Below are positions 1-7,813 of a stretch of 22,623 nucleotides of DNA, piece by piece. The stretch covers positions 1 through 22,623 of the IMG/VR virus record IMGVR_UViG_3300042991_000644; one strand, 5' to 3'. The notes beneath the pieces were generated by a model. That model ran no database searches. It was given only the letters and a program-made list of their open reading frames with translations, and was not told the DNA's origin. A program made the position numbers and the translations under genes. The first letter of the stretch is position 1. The number at the start of each line of letters is the position of its first letter. Source of the stretch: a virus.

Positions 1-2
1 AA

Positions 3-776
3 GTGTATGCATACGGAGCCTCAAAGAATATACCAGAAGACTACGGATATGGAAGGATAACAATTGAACCCCTTACCAACAATGATGACATTTATGGAAT
101 AGTTGAAAGTGTCCTGATATGTGATGACATATACCCATCCTTTCAGGGTTCCGTAACTTCTCCGGGTGCTGATTTTTTCACAGATAGTTCAATTGATTTT
201 GATATAAATAGCTATTTAATTTCGGGAGTTACTCCTAAAGTTGTTTTTTTATCAGGGGACCTGGCCGGATATGAATTTGAAATTTCAAGTTATACCCATG
301 CCACTAAAACAATTGAATTGGTTGCTTTGGTAGATGACATTGGTCAAACATTACCAAGCTCAGGACTGGAAATAAGCCAATTTGATAAATATACGTTGGT
401 TGATTTGTATATGCCCGATTCATATGTCGAAGATGCTGAAGCTGAACTATTGGAAAGGGCAGAGGATTATATAGACAGATATTCGATACCGATTGTAAAA
501 TATTCAATTGTTATTGATGCAAGATATTTAAGAGATAATGAAATTACACTATATGCCGGTCAAATCATTGGGATAATTGATATAGACATGGGAATTGATG
601 AACAATTGAGAATTTACTCAATAAGTCAGTCAATGGCAAATCCTTACAAATACAACATTGAATTGACAGATGAGCTTATGGTTAATAGAATGATAAGGCT
701 GGTATATGGTCAATTCGATATTCAAAAAGCTTTAGATAGATTAAGGAAAGAATTAAGAATACTAAAAAATAATTAA
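3..776 (+). CDS. Baseplate/tail-tip hub-like protein, C-terminal part
   Basis: The reading frame is open to the left edge of the window, so the gene almost certainly begins upstream; the GTG at 3 is only the first possible start inside the window. The visible 257 residues resemble the C-terminal half of the tail-tip or endopeptidase-type tail proteins of Bacteroidota siphoviruses. They open with YGASKNIP, have a middle FD-rich beta domain, then LYMPDSYVEDAEAEL (about residues 137-151), and end in a charged helix suited to trimer contacts. The fibre gene follows after a 1-base gap, the usual tail-tip then fibre order. The family call rests on remembered motif style and position, not on a search, so the exact tail role (hub, Tal-like or baseplate) is open. 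Confidence 0.6.
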   Translation: MYAYGASKNIPEDYGYGRITIEPLTNNDDIYGIVESVLICDDIYPSFQGSVTSPGADFFTDSSIDFDINSYLISGVTPKVVFLSGDLAGYEFEISSYTHATKTIELVALVDDIGQTLPSSGLEISQFDKYTLVDLYMPDSYVEDAEAELLERAEDYIDRYSIPIVKYSIVIDARYLRDNEITLYAGQIIGIIDIDMGIDEQLRIYSISQSMANPYKYNIELTDELMVNRMIRLVYGQFDIQKALDRLRKELRILKNN

Positions 777-777
777 A

Positions 778-2244
778 ATGGCAGACGGTATAAGATTTCC
801 TGATGATATGATTGAAAAACCAGCATTTGTAAATGCTGATAAGTTTTTAATTTCAGATAGTCAGGATAGCAATAAAGCTAAATGGTATTCGTATGAAGTT
901 ATTTTAGCAGCGTTACAAAATATATTCGCAAGGATAGATATATCAAACATAGGCACAAGTGCCCCTGATTGGCAGGATGCATTAAGTATAGCATTATTGA
1001 AATCGAGCATAAATTCCGGAGCCGGTTTAAATGCTTTTACACTGACATCGAACGGAATATATCTTACAACGGATACGACGACTAATTTACCATCCTCTAC
1101 AAACAAAAACGGGATATTAACAGCTTATGTTTCTGATACCATAAAGATTCTAAAATATCAAACATATTATGATAGCAAGGTTGAGGAGTGGAATAATTAC
1201 AACAATGGCACAAGCTGGTCTGATTGGACTAAATTAAGTTCATTGGGGGACACATATACTTTTGAAAATGCAATAACTGAAACAAGTGGAACGGCAAGAT
1301 TAGGTGGGGCATTGACAGCAGCTACATCTATTGACATGGATGGATATAGCTTTACAGTTAGTGGAGATGATTCTGAATTAACATTTAGTGTTACCGATAC
1401 TGTAAATGAAAGAACAGCTTCAATTACTATTGGAGCAAATATATCTATTGCCATTGGCGAGCATGCAGTTGTTTTAGAATCTACAGGAATAAGCGTTTCA
1501 AATCCTGTTAAGATTGAAGGTTTCAGTTTGCCTCCAGGAAATAATTCTGCAATAGTTACAACAACAACGGTCTATTATACCGATGTCGATACCGATAATT
1601 TACCAGATACCACTTTAGCCGGAATATTAGAGGCTTTTTATATAGATTCATCGAACGCTCAATTAATTTATACAACTTACACCGATGGACAAATAGAGAT
1701 TTGGGGACGTGAAAAGGCAGATGGTACTTGGGATGATTGGGCACAAATTACTAGTGGGGGTGAAGGCACTTTAGACCATGCCGCCTTGACTTCAAATTTA
1801 CCTTTTACCGATTCAGGCCACACCGGAACTGCAAATACAATAGCAGGTTTTGACGGTTCGGGCGATGCTCAGGAATTGGATAATATTTTTGCTATACAGG
1901 TAGCTTTGGCTCAAAAGGATACAGAAGTTGAGGCCGATACAGCGATTGCAGATTTTAACGCACCCGAAGATTGTACACTTATAGGGGTGTTTATTACCGT
2001 TTCAGTAGCTCCGGTTGGAAGCGCTGCAATTTGGGATATTAACTTAACAGGAACCGGAACCATTTTAAGTACAAAAATAACAATCGATGCAAGCGAGTAT
2101 AGTAGTTTAGATGCCGGAACTCAGCCAGTTTTATCGACTACAAATATAGATAAAGGTGATATTTTCACAGTAGATTGTGACCAAACAGGGGCGACAACTG
2201 CACCGCAAAACCCAGTTTTAACATTATTATACCGAAAAAGATGA
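778..2244 (+). CDS. Tail fibre / receptor-binding protein with two pyocin-knob domains
   Basis: This 488-residue protein has two copies of the pyocin-knob pattern, in which a run around NLP is followed about 45 residues later by W(S/D)DW. Copy one is about residues 85-155 (NLPSS ... TSWSDWTKL) and copy two about 258-328 (NLPDT ... TWDDWAQI). Pyocin-knob domains occur in tail fibres and are linked to surface polysaccharide binding. Residues 370-488 form a Ser/Thr/Ala-rich beta domain ending in VLTLLYRKR, a typical C-terminal receptor-binding head. The N-terminal 60 residues, beginning MADGIRFPDDM, probably attach to the baseplate. The stop overlaps the next start (ATGA), so the small downstream protein is translationally coupled and may help fibre assembly. 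Fibre identity is fairly sure; the receptor is unknown. Confidence 0.75.
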   Translation: MADGIRFPDDMIEKPAFVNADKFLISDSQDSNKAKWYSYEVILAALQNIFARIDISNIGTSAPDWQDALSIALLKSSINSGAGLNAFTLTSNGIYLTTDTTTNLPSSTNKNGILTAYVSDTIKILKYQTYYDSKVEEWNNYNNGTSWSDWTKLSSLGDTYTFENAITETSGTARLGGALTAATSIDMDGYSFTVSGDDSELTFSVTDTVNERTASITIGANISIAIGEHAVVLESTGISVSNPVKIEGFSLPPGNNSAIVTTTTVYYTDVDTDNLPDTTLAGILEAFYIDSSNAQLIYTTYTDGQIEIWGREKADGTWDDWAQITSGGEGTLDHAALTSNLPFTDSGHTGTANTIAGFDGSGDAQELDNIFAIQVALAQKDTEVEADTAIADFNAPEDCTLIGVFITVSVAPVGSAAIWDINLTGTGTILSTKITIDASEYSSLDAGTQPVLSTTNIDKGDIFTVDCDQTGATTAPQNPVLTLLYRKR

Positions 2245-2747
2245 AAGTAATTTATAGTAATTCCGAAACAAAAGAAATAAAAGAGGTAAATTATCCGGCT
2301 ATTGATATAAGTATTCCTGTACTGAAACTGGACAAAGCGATAACTTATTACTTCATTGAAATATTAGCGAAACCTAAAATTACAAATAATTTTGAGCGAA
2401 TTGTAAAAGCTAAGGATATATTAACAGATGAATATCATTCTATTTATACTCATTTGAAAATATGTAAACGAGGCTATACTATTATAAGAATGACAAATGA
2501 AGAAATTATAAGATCATTATCAGAAAATTTAGGGCAATTTTTAGATAATGAATATCCGATTGCGACCCGTGAAAAGCATAATTTTGAACTGCAATCAGTT
2601 GAAATTAGTAAGGATAGAATGGACTATTTATTATCATTACGTGCCTGGCTTGAACAAAATAGAATGCTTCGTGATGAATTGGAAGCTAATTTTTTAAATA
2701 AAAATATATTGCCGGAGCTTAATAATTGGATTAAAAAACCTGAATAA
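2241..2747 (+). CDS. Small protein coupled to the fibre gene, possible tail-fibre assembly factor
   Basis: I do not recognise a named family in this 168-residue charged protein. It starts inside the stop codon of the fibre gene (ATGA overlap), and its own stop overlaps the start of the next gene (TAATG). Such coupling between a fibre gene and a 150-200 residue partner is typical of fibre chaperones. The N-terminal 60 residues look beta-rich, and the C-terminal half (ISKDRMDYLLSLRAWLEQNR onward) looks helical with a Leu/Glu-rich stretch. No signal peptide or membrane segment is visible. The chaperone idea rests on context only; it could equally be a minor structural protein. Confidence 0.6.
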   Translation: MKVIYSNSETKEIKEVNYPAIDISIPVLKLDKAITYYFIEILAKPKITNNFERIVKAKDILTDEYHSIYTHLKICKRGYTIIRMTNEEIIRSLSENLGQFLDNEYPIATREKHNFELQSVEISKDRMDYLLSLRAWLEQNRMLRDELEANFLNKNILPELNNWIKKPE

Positions 2748-4564
2748 TGATAAACCAATATATTTTTGGCGGAGAATTAACATCAGTCCCAACATTCATT
2801 TTAATAGGAGATTCAAATATAGATGGGCGTGGATATATAGCAAGTCCATCACTAACAAAATATTTTAGTGAGTATGCAACTGATATAATTCATGCAGACA
2901 AAACAACTGTCAAAATATTTGATAATCGTGGAGGCTCAGATTTATGGGTTACTTTAAATACTATGACATGCCAAATTAACGGAAGTATTACAGTCCCCGG
3001 CAATTTTGGATATGAACAAACGTTAATGTGGGAACTTGCGCAATATTATGGCGCTCAGGAAATTAGGATATTAAAAAGGGGCGTGTCAAGCGGTATGGCA
3101 GGCGTTTACAGTACGTGGCCGTCTTACACACCTGGACAAACCGAAGCTTTAGCTTTTGAGGAAGATTTAGAAAATGCGATTGCTGCAGCAGAGGCAGAAG
3201 GGGTGTATTTAGATTTTAAAGCAGTAATAACAGGACTAGGCACGAATGATGCAGCAGCAACCGAAGCGGTGGCAAATGCTTATGAAGCTGCAATGACAGC
3301 TATAATTGAACATTTAAGGGACGACATATTTGGTTTTGATATACCCTTCATTTTAACAGGACCAACAAAGCAATCTGGAGTAGTTCTATATCCTGACATT
3401 ATTATCGCAGCTCAAGAAGACATTGCAGCGGCCTTAACAGATGTTTATATATGTCCTGTTTATGGGTACAGTACAACTTCGCACACGAAAAACGCTGGAA
3501 TTTTTGGTGTAGGACTTGCGATTGCTGATTCTGTTTTAGTTAATGTTTTAGGTCAATCAACAATATCAGAAAAATATATTTTCTCATTTGAAACAAACAG
3601 AAGTGGGGCATATTCTATACAATTTGCTGTAAATGAGGATTTTTACGACTATTATGTAGATTGGGGCGATGGAAATCAGGATTTAGTCACGGCAGATTAT
3701 ACAGTTATGAATCATACTTATTCTGATTCAAGCACAAAGACAATAAAAATAATGGTTAATGTGCCCTGGAACATTTTCTCACTTTATATATCAACAGCGG
3801 CAGGTAATAGCAATATAGTAGGTGAATTAGATTTATCAAGGCTGACAGGTTTAGACGGGTTCGTAACATCAGGAGCGAATACATTAATGACAAGTTTAGT
3901 TGATCCTATCGATAATTACGCTTATTTATCTGCAATTCCTCCTAATTTGTTTGTAAATTGCGGATTAACTGCTATTGATTTAACGAGATATTTCATAGCA
4001 TCAGGAACAGGTATAAATATAACAACTAATACATCATTATTAAGTATTGTTGACAAACCGGTTGGAACTAAAAATTGGCCGGCTGGTGTAAATATAACAG
4101 GAAACACGAATCTTATTTCGATTGATTTTGGTGATATAAACGGGCAGGTTACTGGAATTCACTATATTTATAATAACGCTAAGCTTGAGGAATTTATAAC
4201 ACGACAGAATAATTTAGGGAATATTTTGGCTTATGGCATATTCAGCCAAAATACAATATTAACCGAAATTGATAATTATCAGGATGCTATTTATGCAGCA
4301 TATATAGAAATGTATAATTGTGATTTAAACAGGACAAACTTGGATAACATTATAAATGAAATGTGGGATAGATGTCAGGATACAGCAGCATATAGAAATG
4401 CGGCGAATAAAAGATTATTAGCTTCTGGAAACAACGGATTAACAGGAACCTATGATGGCTCAACCGATTGGAGCGCTGGACTTCCAACTTCACCGGCTGC
4501 AAAAGCTTATGATTTGGTTAATGATGTCACGGGAACTTATAATTTTACAACTATAACATTTTGA
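2747..4564 (+). CDS. SGNH/GDSL-type esterase with PKD-like domain, probable tail-spike component
   Basis: This 605-residue protein shows the SGNH hydrolase blocks. Block I is ILIGDSN with the candidate nucleophile Ser23. Block III is GLGTND at 163-168, with the oxyanion Asn167. The TTSHTKNAG segment supplies a candidate catalytic His246. These enzymes remove acyl groups from sugars. Residues about 280-340 match a PKD-like beta-sandwich (VDWGDG at 305-309, then NHTY at 322-325). The rest (350-605) is Asn/Thr/Leu-rich with repeated LSxLTGL-like and NITxNTxL segments, resembling BspA-type leucine-rich repeats. There is no signal peptide, as expected for a virion protein. Placed directly after the fibre genes, it is plausibly a spike that deacetylates host capsule or O-antigen. 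The fold is fairly sure; the substrate is inference. Confidence 0.65.
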   Translation: MINQYIFGGELTSVPTFILIGDSNIDGRGYIASPSLTKYFSEYATDIIHADKTTVKIFDNRGGSDLWVTLNTMTCQINGSITVPGNFGYEQTLMWELAQYYGAQEIRILKRGVSSGMAGVYSTWPSYTPGQTEALAFEEDLENAIAAAEAEGVYLDFKAVITGLGTNDAAATEAVANAYEAAMTAIIEHLRDDIFGFDIPFILTGPTKQSGVVLYPDIIIAAQEDIAAALTDVYICPVYGYSTTSHTKNAGIFGVGLAIADSVLVNVLGQSTISEKYIFSFETNRSGAYSIQFAVNEDFYDYYVDWGDGNQDLVTADYTVMNHTYSDSSTKTIKIMVNVPWNIFSLYISTAAGNSNIVGELDLSRLTGLDGFVTSGANTLMTSLVDPIDNYAYLSAIPPNLFVNCGLTAIDLTRYFIASGTGINITTNTSLLSIVDKPVGTKNWPAGVNITGNTNLISIDFGDINGQVTGIHYIYNNAKLEEFITRQNNLGNILAYGIFSQNTILTEIDNYQDAIYAAYIEMYNCDLNRTNLDNIINEMWDRCQDTAAYRNAANKRLLASGNNGLTGTYDGSTDWSAGLPTSPAAKAYDLVNDVTGTYNFTTITF

Positions 4565-4609
4565 TAATTAGATAAATGAAAAAAGAGATATTAATACAAT
4601 TTTTATAAA

Positions 4610-5380
4610 ATGGATTACACGTCACCAGAATTTTTCATAGCAATTATAGCAGGGATTGGAACCCTGCTTTCGGCTATCAAACAAAACAGGCAAATTGGAC
4701 AAGCAAATGCAGAAACCCGTATGCTTAAGAATATGGTGAGTGAATTACAAGTTGATGTTCAGGAATTAAAGGAAAATGACCGTAAAGAGAAGGAATACAA
4801 AGATTTTACAAAAGATATTCGCAATTCAATTAATGAAAATGCGACTATCAAGATAAATGAACTTGAAATTATGTTAAGAAGTCATTTAGAGCATATCCCT
4901 GATAATGAAAAGGGCAAACTGGATATAAAGAAAATTGTTTCAGGAATTACAGATTATTTTGCTAATGTTTCAGAATTTTCAGTTAAATATTATAATTCAG
5001 GGTTTCGGAGCAACGACCGTGTAACAAAAAAAATGTTTATGAATTACCTGGAAAAAAGTACAAATTCTTTTATGTTCATGTTAATTTCTACCTTGAATGA
5101 TTCAGTAAAACTTGAAAAAGCCAAAAAATTTAGCAGTAAAATTATTTATATTCAATTTATTGAGTTTTTCGGGACAAAGGACACAATGAATAAAGAGCCT
5201 GATTGCTTTCAATTAGTAGAGATATTACTTGAAAAACTGGCGACAAATGGACATAACAACATACAATTGAAATCTTTGTTTCTTGAGTTTACTGAAAATT
5301 TTATTGATAAATTCAATGAAAAATTGCAAATATTTTTAGGATTAGAGGACTATGATACTGTAATTGAAAAAATGATATGA
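4610..5380 (+). CDS. Unknown membrane-anchored coiled-coil protein paired with a SiaC-like gene
   Basis: I do not recognise the family. Residues 8-24 (FFIAIIAGIGTLLSAI) form one N-terminal hydrophobic helix without a cleavage site. It is followed by a charged coiled coil (about 28-70: NAETRMLKNMVSELQVDVQELKE and on). A helical region reaches residue 256 and contains two aromatic stretches (KKMFMNYLEKSTNSFMFMLI and KIIYIQFIEFFG). The short hydrophobic helix plus coiled coil recalls phage holin-adjacent or spanin-like proteins, but the length is wrong for a simple holin. Its last bases overlap the start of the SiaC-like gene (ATGA), so the two products are probably made in fixed ratio and may interact. 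It starts 45 bases after the esterase gene. Confidence 0.7.
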   Translation: MDYTSPEFFIAIIAGIGTLLSAIKQNRQIGQANAETRMLKNMVSELQVDVQELKENDRKEKEYKDFTKDIRNSINENATIKINELEIMLRSHLEHIPDNEKGKLDIKKIVSGITDYFANVSEFSVKYYNSGFRSNDRVTKKMFMNYLEKSTNSFMFMLISTLNDSVKLEKAKKFSSKIIYIQFIEFFGTKDTMNKEPDCFQLVEILLEKLATNGHNNIQLKSLFLEFTENFIDKFNEKLQIFLGLEDYDTVIEKMI

Positions 5381-5790
5381 ATTATTTTATTAGTCTACCA
5401 TACGACACCGAAGCGCCAAAAATCGATTATAAAGAGGGTGTTTTAAAATTATACGGGCATTGTATCCCAAGCGAGCCGGATTCAACATTGTCGTTTCTTT
5501 TTGAAGCAATACTTTTGCATATCGAACACTATAATGAATTAACTATTTTGTTTAAATTCGATTCTGTAAACACATCTTCCAGCAAAAAATTTAGCCAGCT
5601 TTTCAATAAGTTCAATGCTATGAAAAGCCAAAACAAAAAATATAAAATTAACATAATATGGTCTTATCCTAAAATCGATGAGGACATGCAGGAACTTGGC
5701 GAGTTTTATAAACTCAATTCAGATACCTTAGCCAAGAAAGGTAATTATCCTAAAATAAATTTTAAATTAAAATCTTACAATTATGATTGA
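5377..5790 (+). CDS. SiaC-like (DUF1987) regulatory protein
   Basis: This 137-residue protein carries the two most recognisable stretches of the SiaC/DUF1987 family: the VNTSSSKKF segment at residues 64-72 and the IIWSYPKIDEDMQELGE segment at about 93-109. An upstream GVLKLYGHCIPSEP block corresponds to the family's usual G-x-SYPE region. In Pseudomonas aeruginosa, SiaC is a STAS-like switch phosphorylated on the Thr of this segment by SiaB and dephosphorylated by SiaA; unphosphorylated SiaC activates the GGDEF cyclase SiaD. The equivalent Thr here is Thr66. The family's SYPE is replaced by CIPSE, a possible loss of a binding contact. The gene overlaps both the membrane protein before it and the small gene after it. 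Family membership is well supported; a role in a phage is inference. Confidence 0.75.
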   Translation: MNYFISLPYDTEAPKIDYKEGVLKLYGHCIPSEPDSTLSFLFEAILLHIEHYNELTILFKFDSVNTSSSKKFSQLFNKFNAMKSQNKKYKINIIWSYPKIDEDMQELGEFYKLNSDTLAKKGNYPKINFKLKSYNYD

Positions 5791-5881
5791 CACTATTGTA
5801 GTTATCGCATTTGCGATTTTTATGTTTGGCGGACTATTTTACATTTATTTCGTACCGACAAAGAAAAAACAGAAAGTCTAA
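5783..5881 (+). CDS. Tiny single-pass membrane protein (32 residues)
   Basis: An ATG at 5783, inside the end of the SiaC-like gene, opens a 32-codon frame ending TAA. Residues 4-24 are almost wholly hydrophobic (TIVVIAFAIFMFGGLFYIYF) and the tail is strongly basic (PTKKKQKV), giving an N-out, C-in single-pass protein by the positive-inside rule. Position at the end of the late operon and size suggest a small holin, holin regulator or lysis accessory protein, but nothing in the residues proves it. The overlap with the preceding gene argues for coupled translation. Confidence 0.5.
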   Translation: MIDTIVVIAFAIFMFGGLFYIYFVPTKKKQKV

Positions 5882-5886
5882 AGGTT

Positions 5887-6054
5887 ATGATGGATAAAGA
5901 AAGGTTGCATTATTTCAATCATTTAAGTCTTAAGCTTATCGAATTGACAAAAAAAAGCATTGAAATGATTTGCGAGCACATTTATAATGTTCCGAAGGCG
6001 CTTGAATTGGAAGAAAAAATAAAAAAATTAAAGAAAAAAATTGATGAGATATGA
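5887..6054 (+). CDS. Small coiled-coil protein (55 residues), last gene of the late operon
   Basis: The frame begins with ATGATG five bases after the preceding tiny gene and ends TGA at 6054. The product is helical throughout. The C-terminal 20 residues are a heptad-like Leu/Ile/Lys coiled coil (LELEEKIKKLKKKIDEI). The N-terminal half is amphipathic with one Cys (MICEHIYNV). There is no membrane segment. It is the last convincing + strand gene before the convergent junction. Spacing and codon use match the genes upstream, so I think it is real, but I cannot assign a role. Confidence 0.5.
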   Translation: MMDKERLHYFNHLSLKLIELTKKSIEMICEHIYNVPKALELEEKIKKLKKKIDEI

Positions 6055-6133
6055 TAATTTTGTACTTTGAGGTGCTAAAATCGTATTTAGTTGCTTTTTG
6101 ATTGCAGCTTTATTTATAATCTTTTTTATATTA

Positions 6134-6167
6134 AAAGGTGTTGGTAAGGATAATACCAAACACCTTT
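6134..6167. terminator. Convergent-junction hairpin (probable bidirectional terminator)
   Basis: The arms AAAGGTGTTGGTA (6134-6146) and TACCAAACACCTTT (6154-6167) pair over 13 bp with a single bulged base and a 7-base loop. The hairpin lies 80 bases after the last late gene. The + strand continuation is TGATATTTG, only moderately T-rich. It sits where the + strand late transcript and - strand transcript collide, so it can serve both. Confidence 0.6.
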
Positions 6168-6172
6168 GATAT

Positions 6173-6204
6173 TTGTTTAATTTTATCACTATATTATTAA
6201 ACAA
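6173..6204. repeat. Second hairpin at the convergent junction
   Basis: TTGTTTAAT (6173-6181) and ATTAAACAA (6196-6204) form a perfect 9-bp inverted repeat with a 14-base loop, five bases beyond the first hairpin. It may add to termination of the - strand transcript, or be the scar left where the cassette half site at 6207 was cut short. No further function is visible. Confidence 0.45.
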
Positions 6205-6206
6205 AA

Positions 6207-6232
6207 CTGGGGGCTATTGTACCGTTACCTGC
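6207..6232 (-). repeat. attC-like half site closing cassette 3
   Basis: Read on the - strand this begins GCAGGTAACGGTACAATAG and runs into CCCCC. GCAGGTAAC is the exact reverse complement of GTTACCTGC at the start of the cassette carrying the radical SAM and GGDEF genes (7678 down to 7670). This is the relation expected between the R'' box of an integron attC site and its cassette's own 5' end. The matching right arm expected at lower coordinates is not found; AT-rich hairpin DNA follows instead. The site therefore looks truncated. Confidence 0.55.
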
Positions 6233-6251
6233 AAGTGTAAAAACGCTCCGT

Positions 6252-6662
6252 TCAAACATTGCAGCTTAATTTATAAAGTTTCTTACTCGCAATCATTTTT
6301 GAATCAGAATCTTTAATAGAATCTTCAATTGATTTTGAAACAATCGAACAGCCAACAGAAAAATATTTGTTTGTTTCAACTTCATTTTCAAAATCAGAGA
6401 ATAATATAAATTCATCACCAGCATATCTTACAAGCGTTCCTTTGTGCTTAATTGTCGCAATCGCTTCATTTATATATTCATCTCCAAAGGTATGCCCATT
6501 TTCGTTTACTTTATGCAAGTCGTTAATATCAATAAAGTAAACATATTTGTTTTTAATTTGGTCAATGTTTTTATAAAGCCAATTTCGGTTAAGTAATCCA
6601 GTTAAAGAATCGTGGTATGCCAAATACTTTAACTCCTTCCAATGTTTTATTATTTTAAACAT
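6252..6662 (-). CDS. Minimal stand-alone GGDEF-domain protein
   Basis: The 136 residues are a nearly bare GGDEF domain. HDSLTGLLNR is at 17-26. FIDIND at 43-48 holds the first metal Asp, and the VNENGHTFGDEY stretch at 52-63 follows. The signature at 81-85 is AGDEF, an allowed variant of GGDEF. A final VGCSIV strand and a helix equivalent to the ADxxxYxAK helix (DSDSKMIASKK) are both present, so the domain is complete. No RxxD product-inhibition site precedes the signature, and there is no sensor or membrane domain. GGDEF proteins make cyclic di-GMP or related dinucleotides. The gene overlaps the end of the radical SAM gene by 13 bases, so the two are co-translated and probably act together. 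It lies inside an integron-like cassette. An alternative is a nucleotide-binding effector without catalysis. Confidence 0.8.
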   Translation of the reverse strand: MFKIIKHWKELKYLAYHDSLTGLLNRNWLYKNIDQIKNKYVYFIDINDLHKVNENGHTFGDEYINEAIATIKHKGTLVRYAGDEFILFSDFENEVETNKYFSVGCSIVSKSIEDSIKDSDSKMIASKKLYKLSCNV

Positions 6663-7636
6663 AATTCTCGGTATTTATTGTTGTAGTCAATACACACGTC
6701 CAAACAATTGTTTTTGCAAATTTCATCTTTAAAGCAATCGTGTTTTTTAAACCATTCTGCACGTTCTGTTCTCATTGTTTCAGAAACTTTACCTATTGGT
6801 TCACCTTTTTCTCTCATATAAATCACACAAGGAAAATGAAAATCCCCAGCAATAACAGAATCGTCTAAAACTAAAGCACATTTTTTTGAATCGGCTTCAA
6901 TCATTCCACGCACATTTCTACCTTCTGCAAAATGATTAATCCTATATTTTAATATCGGATGAGCTTCTTTTATTTCATTTTCAACTTCATTCAATCTTGG
7001 TATAGGCTTATTCCATTGTGCAGCCGAAATAATACGAATGTCTGCAACTCCAAGTTCATGAGCAAACCTAATTGTATCAATTGTTTTATCAATGTTTTCG
7101 GGCGTTAAAACAACTCCAACAGTTACATAAGTTAGTTTTGATATTGAAGCAATATTTTCAACTACTTTCGCCCATGAACCATTTATTCCGCCTGCCATTT
7201 TATCTCCCTCATCTGCACAACAAGCATCTAAAGAAATTGAAAAGTCGTTACACCCAACATCAATTAATTGTTTGTAAAGTTCATTTTTATTTGAGCCATT
7301 TGTTGAAATTGCAATTCGGTTTATTTTTTTGCTTTTTGCATAAGCAATTATTTCAACTATATTTTTATGCAATGTAGGTTCGCCTCCCGAAAATCTAATA
7401 TTTTCTAAAGGCATATTCAAACACCACAAATCAATATTGCGTTTTATTTCTTCAAACGAAAGTTCTTTAATCTTTCTTTGTCCGTATATTTCGGCTTTTA
7501 AACCTCTACAATAAGGGCATTTGAAATTACAATACTCAGTAATTATCATTTCACATCTTTTCATTTGTGAAGTTTCCGAAGTGTTTAAAACACGTTCATC
7601 CGATAATGTATAAAATCCTATTTCTTTTAAATTCAT
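6650..7636 (-). CDS. Radical SAM protein with SPASM/twitch-like C-terminal cysteine cluster
   Basis: The 328-residue protein has the CxxxCxxC cluster-binding motif (Cys36, Cys40, Cys43 in ITEYCNFKCPYCRG), the SAM-binding GGEP (84-87, RFSGGEPTLH), and the STNGS and SISLDA strands of the radical SAM barrel. The last 80 residues hold seven cysteines (253, 270, 301, 307, 311, 315, 326) in an auxiliary-cluster arrangement like SPASM or twitch domains, used to modify peptides, proteins or sugars. The start at 7636 lies 34 bases after the preceding attC-like site, the short leader typical of cassettes. The GGDEF gene overlaps its end. A link to nucleotide or peptide modification is possible but the substrate is unknown; no small precursor peptide is evident beside it. 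Family is very sure, role unknown. Confidence 0.88.
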   Translation of the reverse strand: MNLKEIGFYTLSDERVLNTSETSQMKRCEMIITEYCNFKCPYCRGLKAEIYGQRKIKELSFEEIKRNIDLWCLNMPLENIRFSGGEPTLHKNIVEIIAYAKSKKINRIAISTNGSNKNELYKQLIDVGCNDFSISLDACCADEGDKMAGGINGSWAKVVENIASISKLTYVTVGVVLTPENIDKTIDTIRFAHELGVADIRIISAAQWNKPIPRLNEVENEIKEAHPILKYRINHFAEGRNVRGMIEADSKKCALVLDDSVIAGDFHFPCVIYMREKGEPIGKVSETMRTERAEWFKKHDCFKDEICKNNCLDVCIDYNNKYRELCLK

Positions 7637-7669
7637 TGTTTTACGTTTAAAAATTAATAAAAAACACCA

Positions 7670-7805
7670 GCAGGTAACACGGTGTCATACGCTATTGGGG
7701 TTTAAGTGCAATTTGCAGCCGTGTAGCTTCGTTTGTAGTTCGGTATAGCTTGATAGTTTTGCGCTCGTAAGTCCCCAACAGCGCATACACCAATTCGTTA
7801 TAAGC
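7670..7805 (-). repeat. attC-like recombination site closing cassette 2
   Basis: Read on the - strand the site runs from GCTTATAACG to GTTACCTGC, about 135 bases. Its arms pair imperfectly: TAACGAATTGGTGTATGCGC and GTTGGGG on the left against, reversed and complemented, TAACACGGTGTCATACGCTA and TTGGGG on the right. Extra unpaired bases occur on one arm, as in integron attC sites. Length matches the long attC class such as VCR (about 120-130 bases). The first nine bases (GCTTATAAC) are the reverse complement of GTTATAAGC at the start of the cassette it closes (8477 down to 8469). It carries no gene. Confidence 0.72.
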
Positions 7806-7813
7806 AATTGGAG

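Noticed and set aside
861-1744. Several - strand frames inside the fibre gene
   Set aside because: Shadows of the fibre reading frame; no motifs and no start context.
778-2244. Diversity-generating retroelement target in the fibre gene
   Set aside because: No reverse transcriptase gene and no second copy of the fibre's 3' end in the window.
6084-6169. Hydrophobic frame (CFLIAALFIIFFILKG) after the late operon
   Set aside because: No usable start codon in frame, and it runs through the terminator hairpin.
7640-7806. Reading the 7670-7805 inverted repeat as a simple terminator or riboswitch
   Set aside because: The stem arms are about 70 bases apart, imperfect, with no T run, and the ends obey the cassette rule instead.
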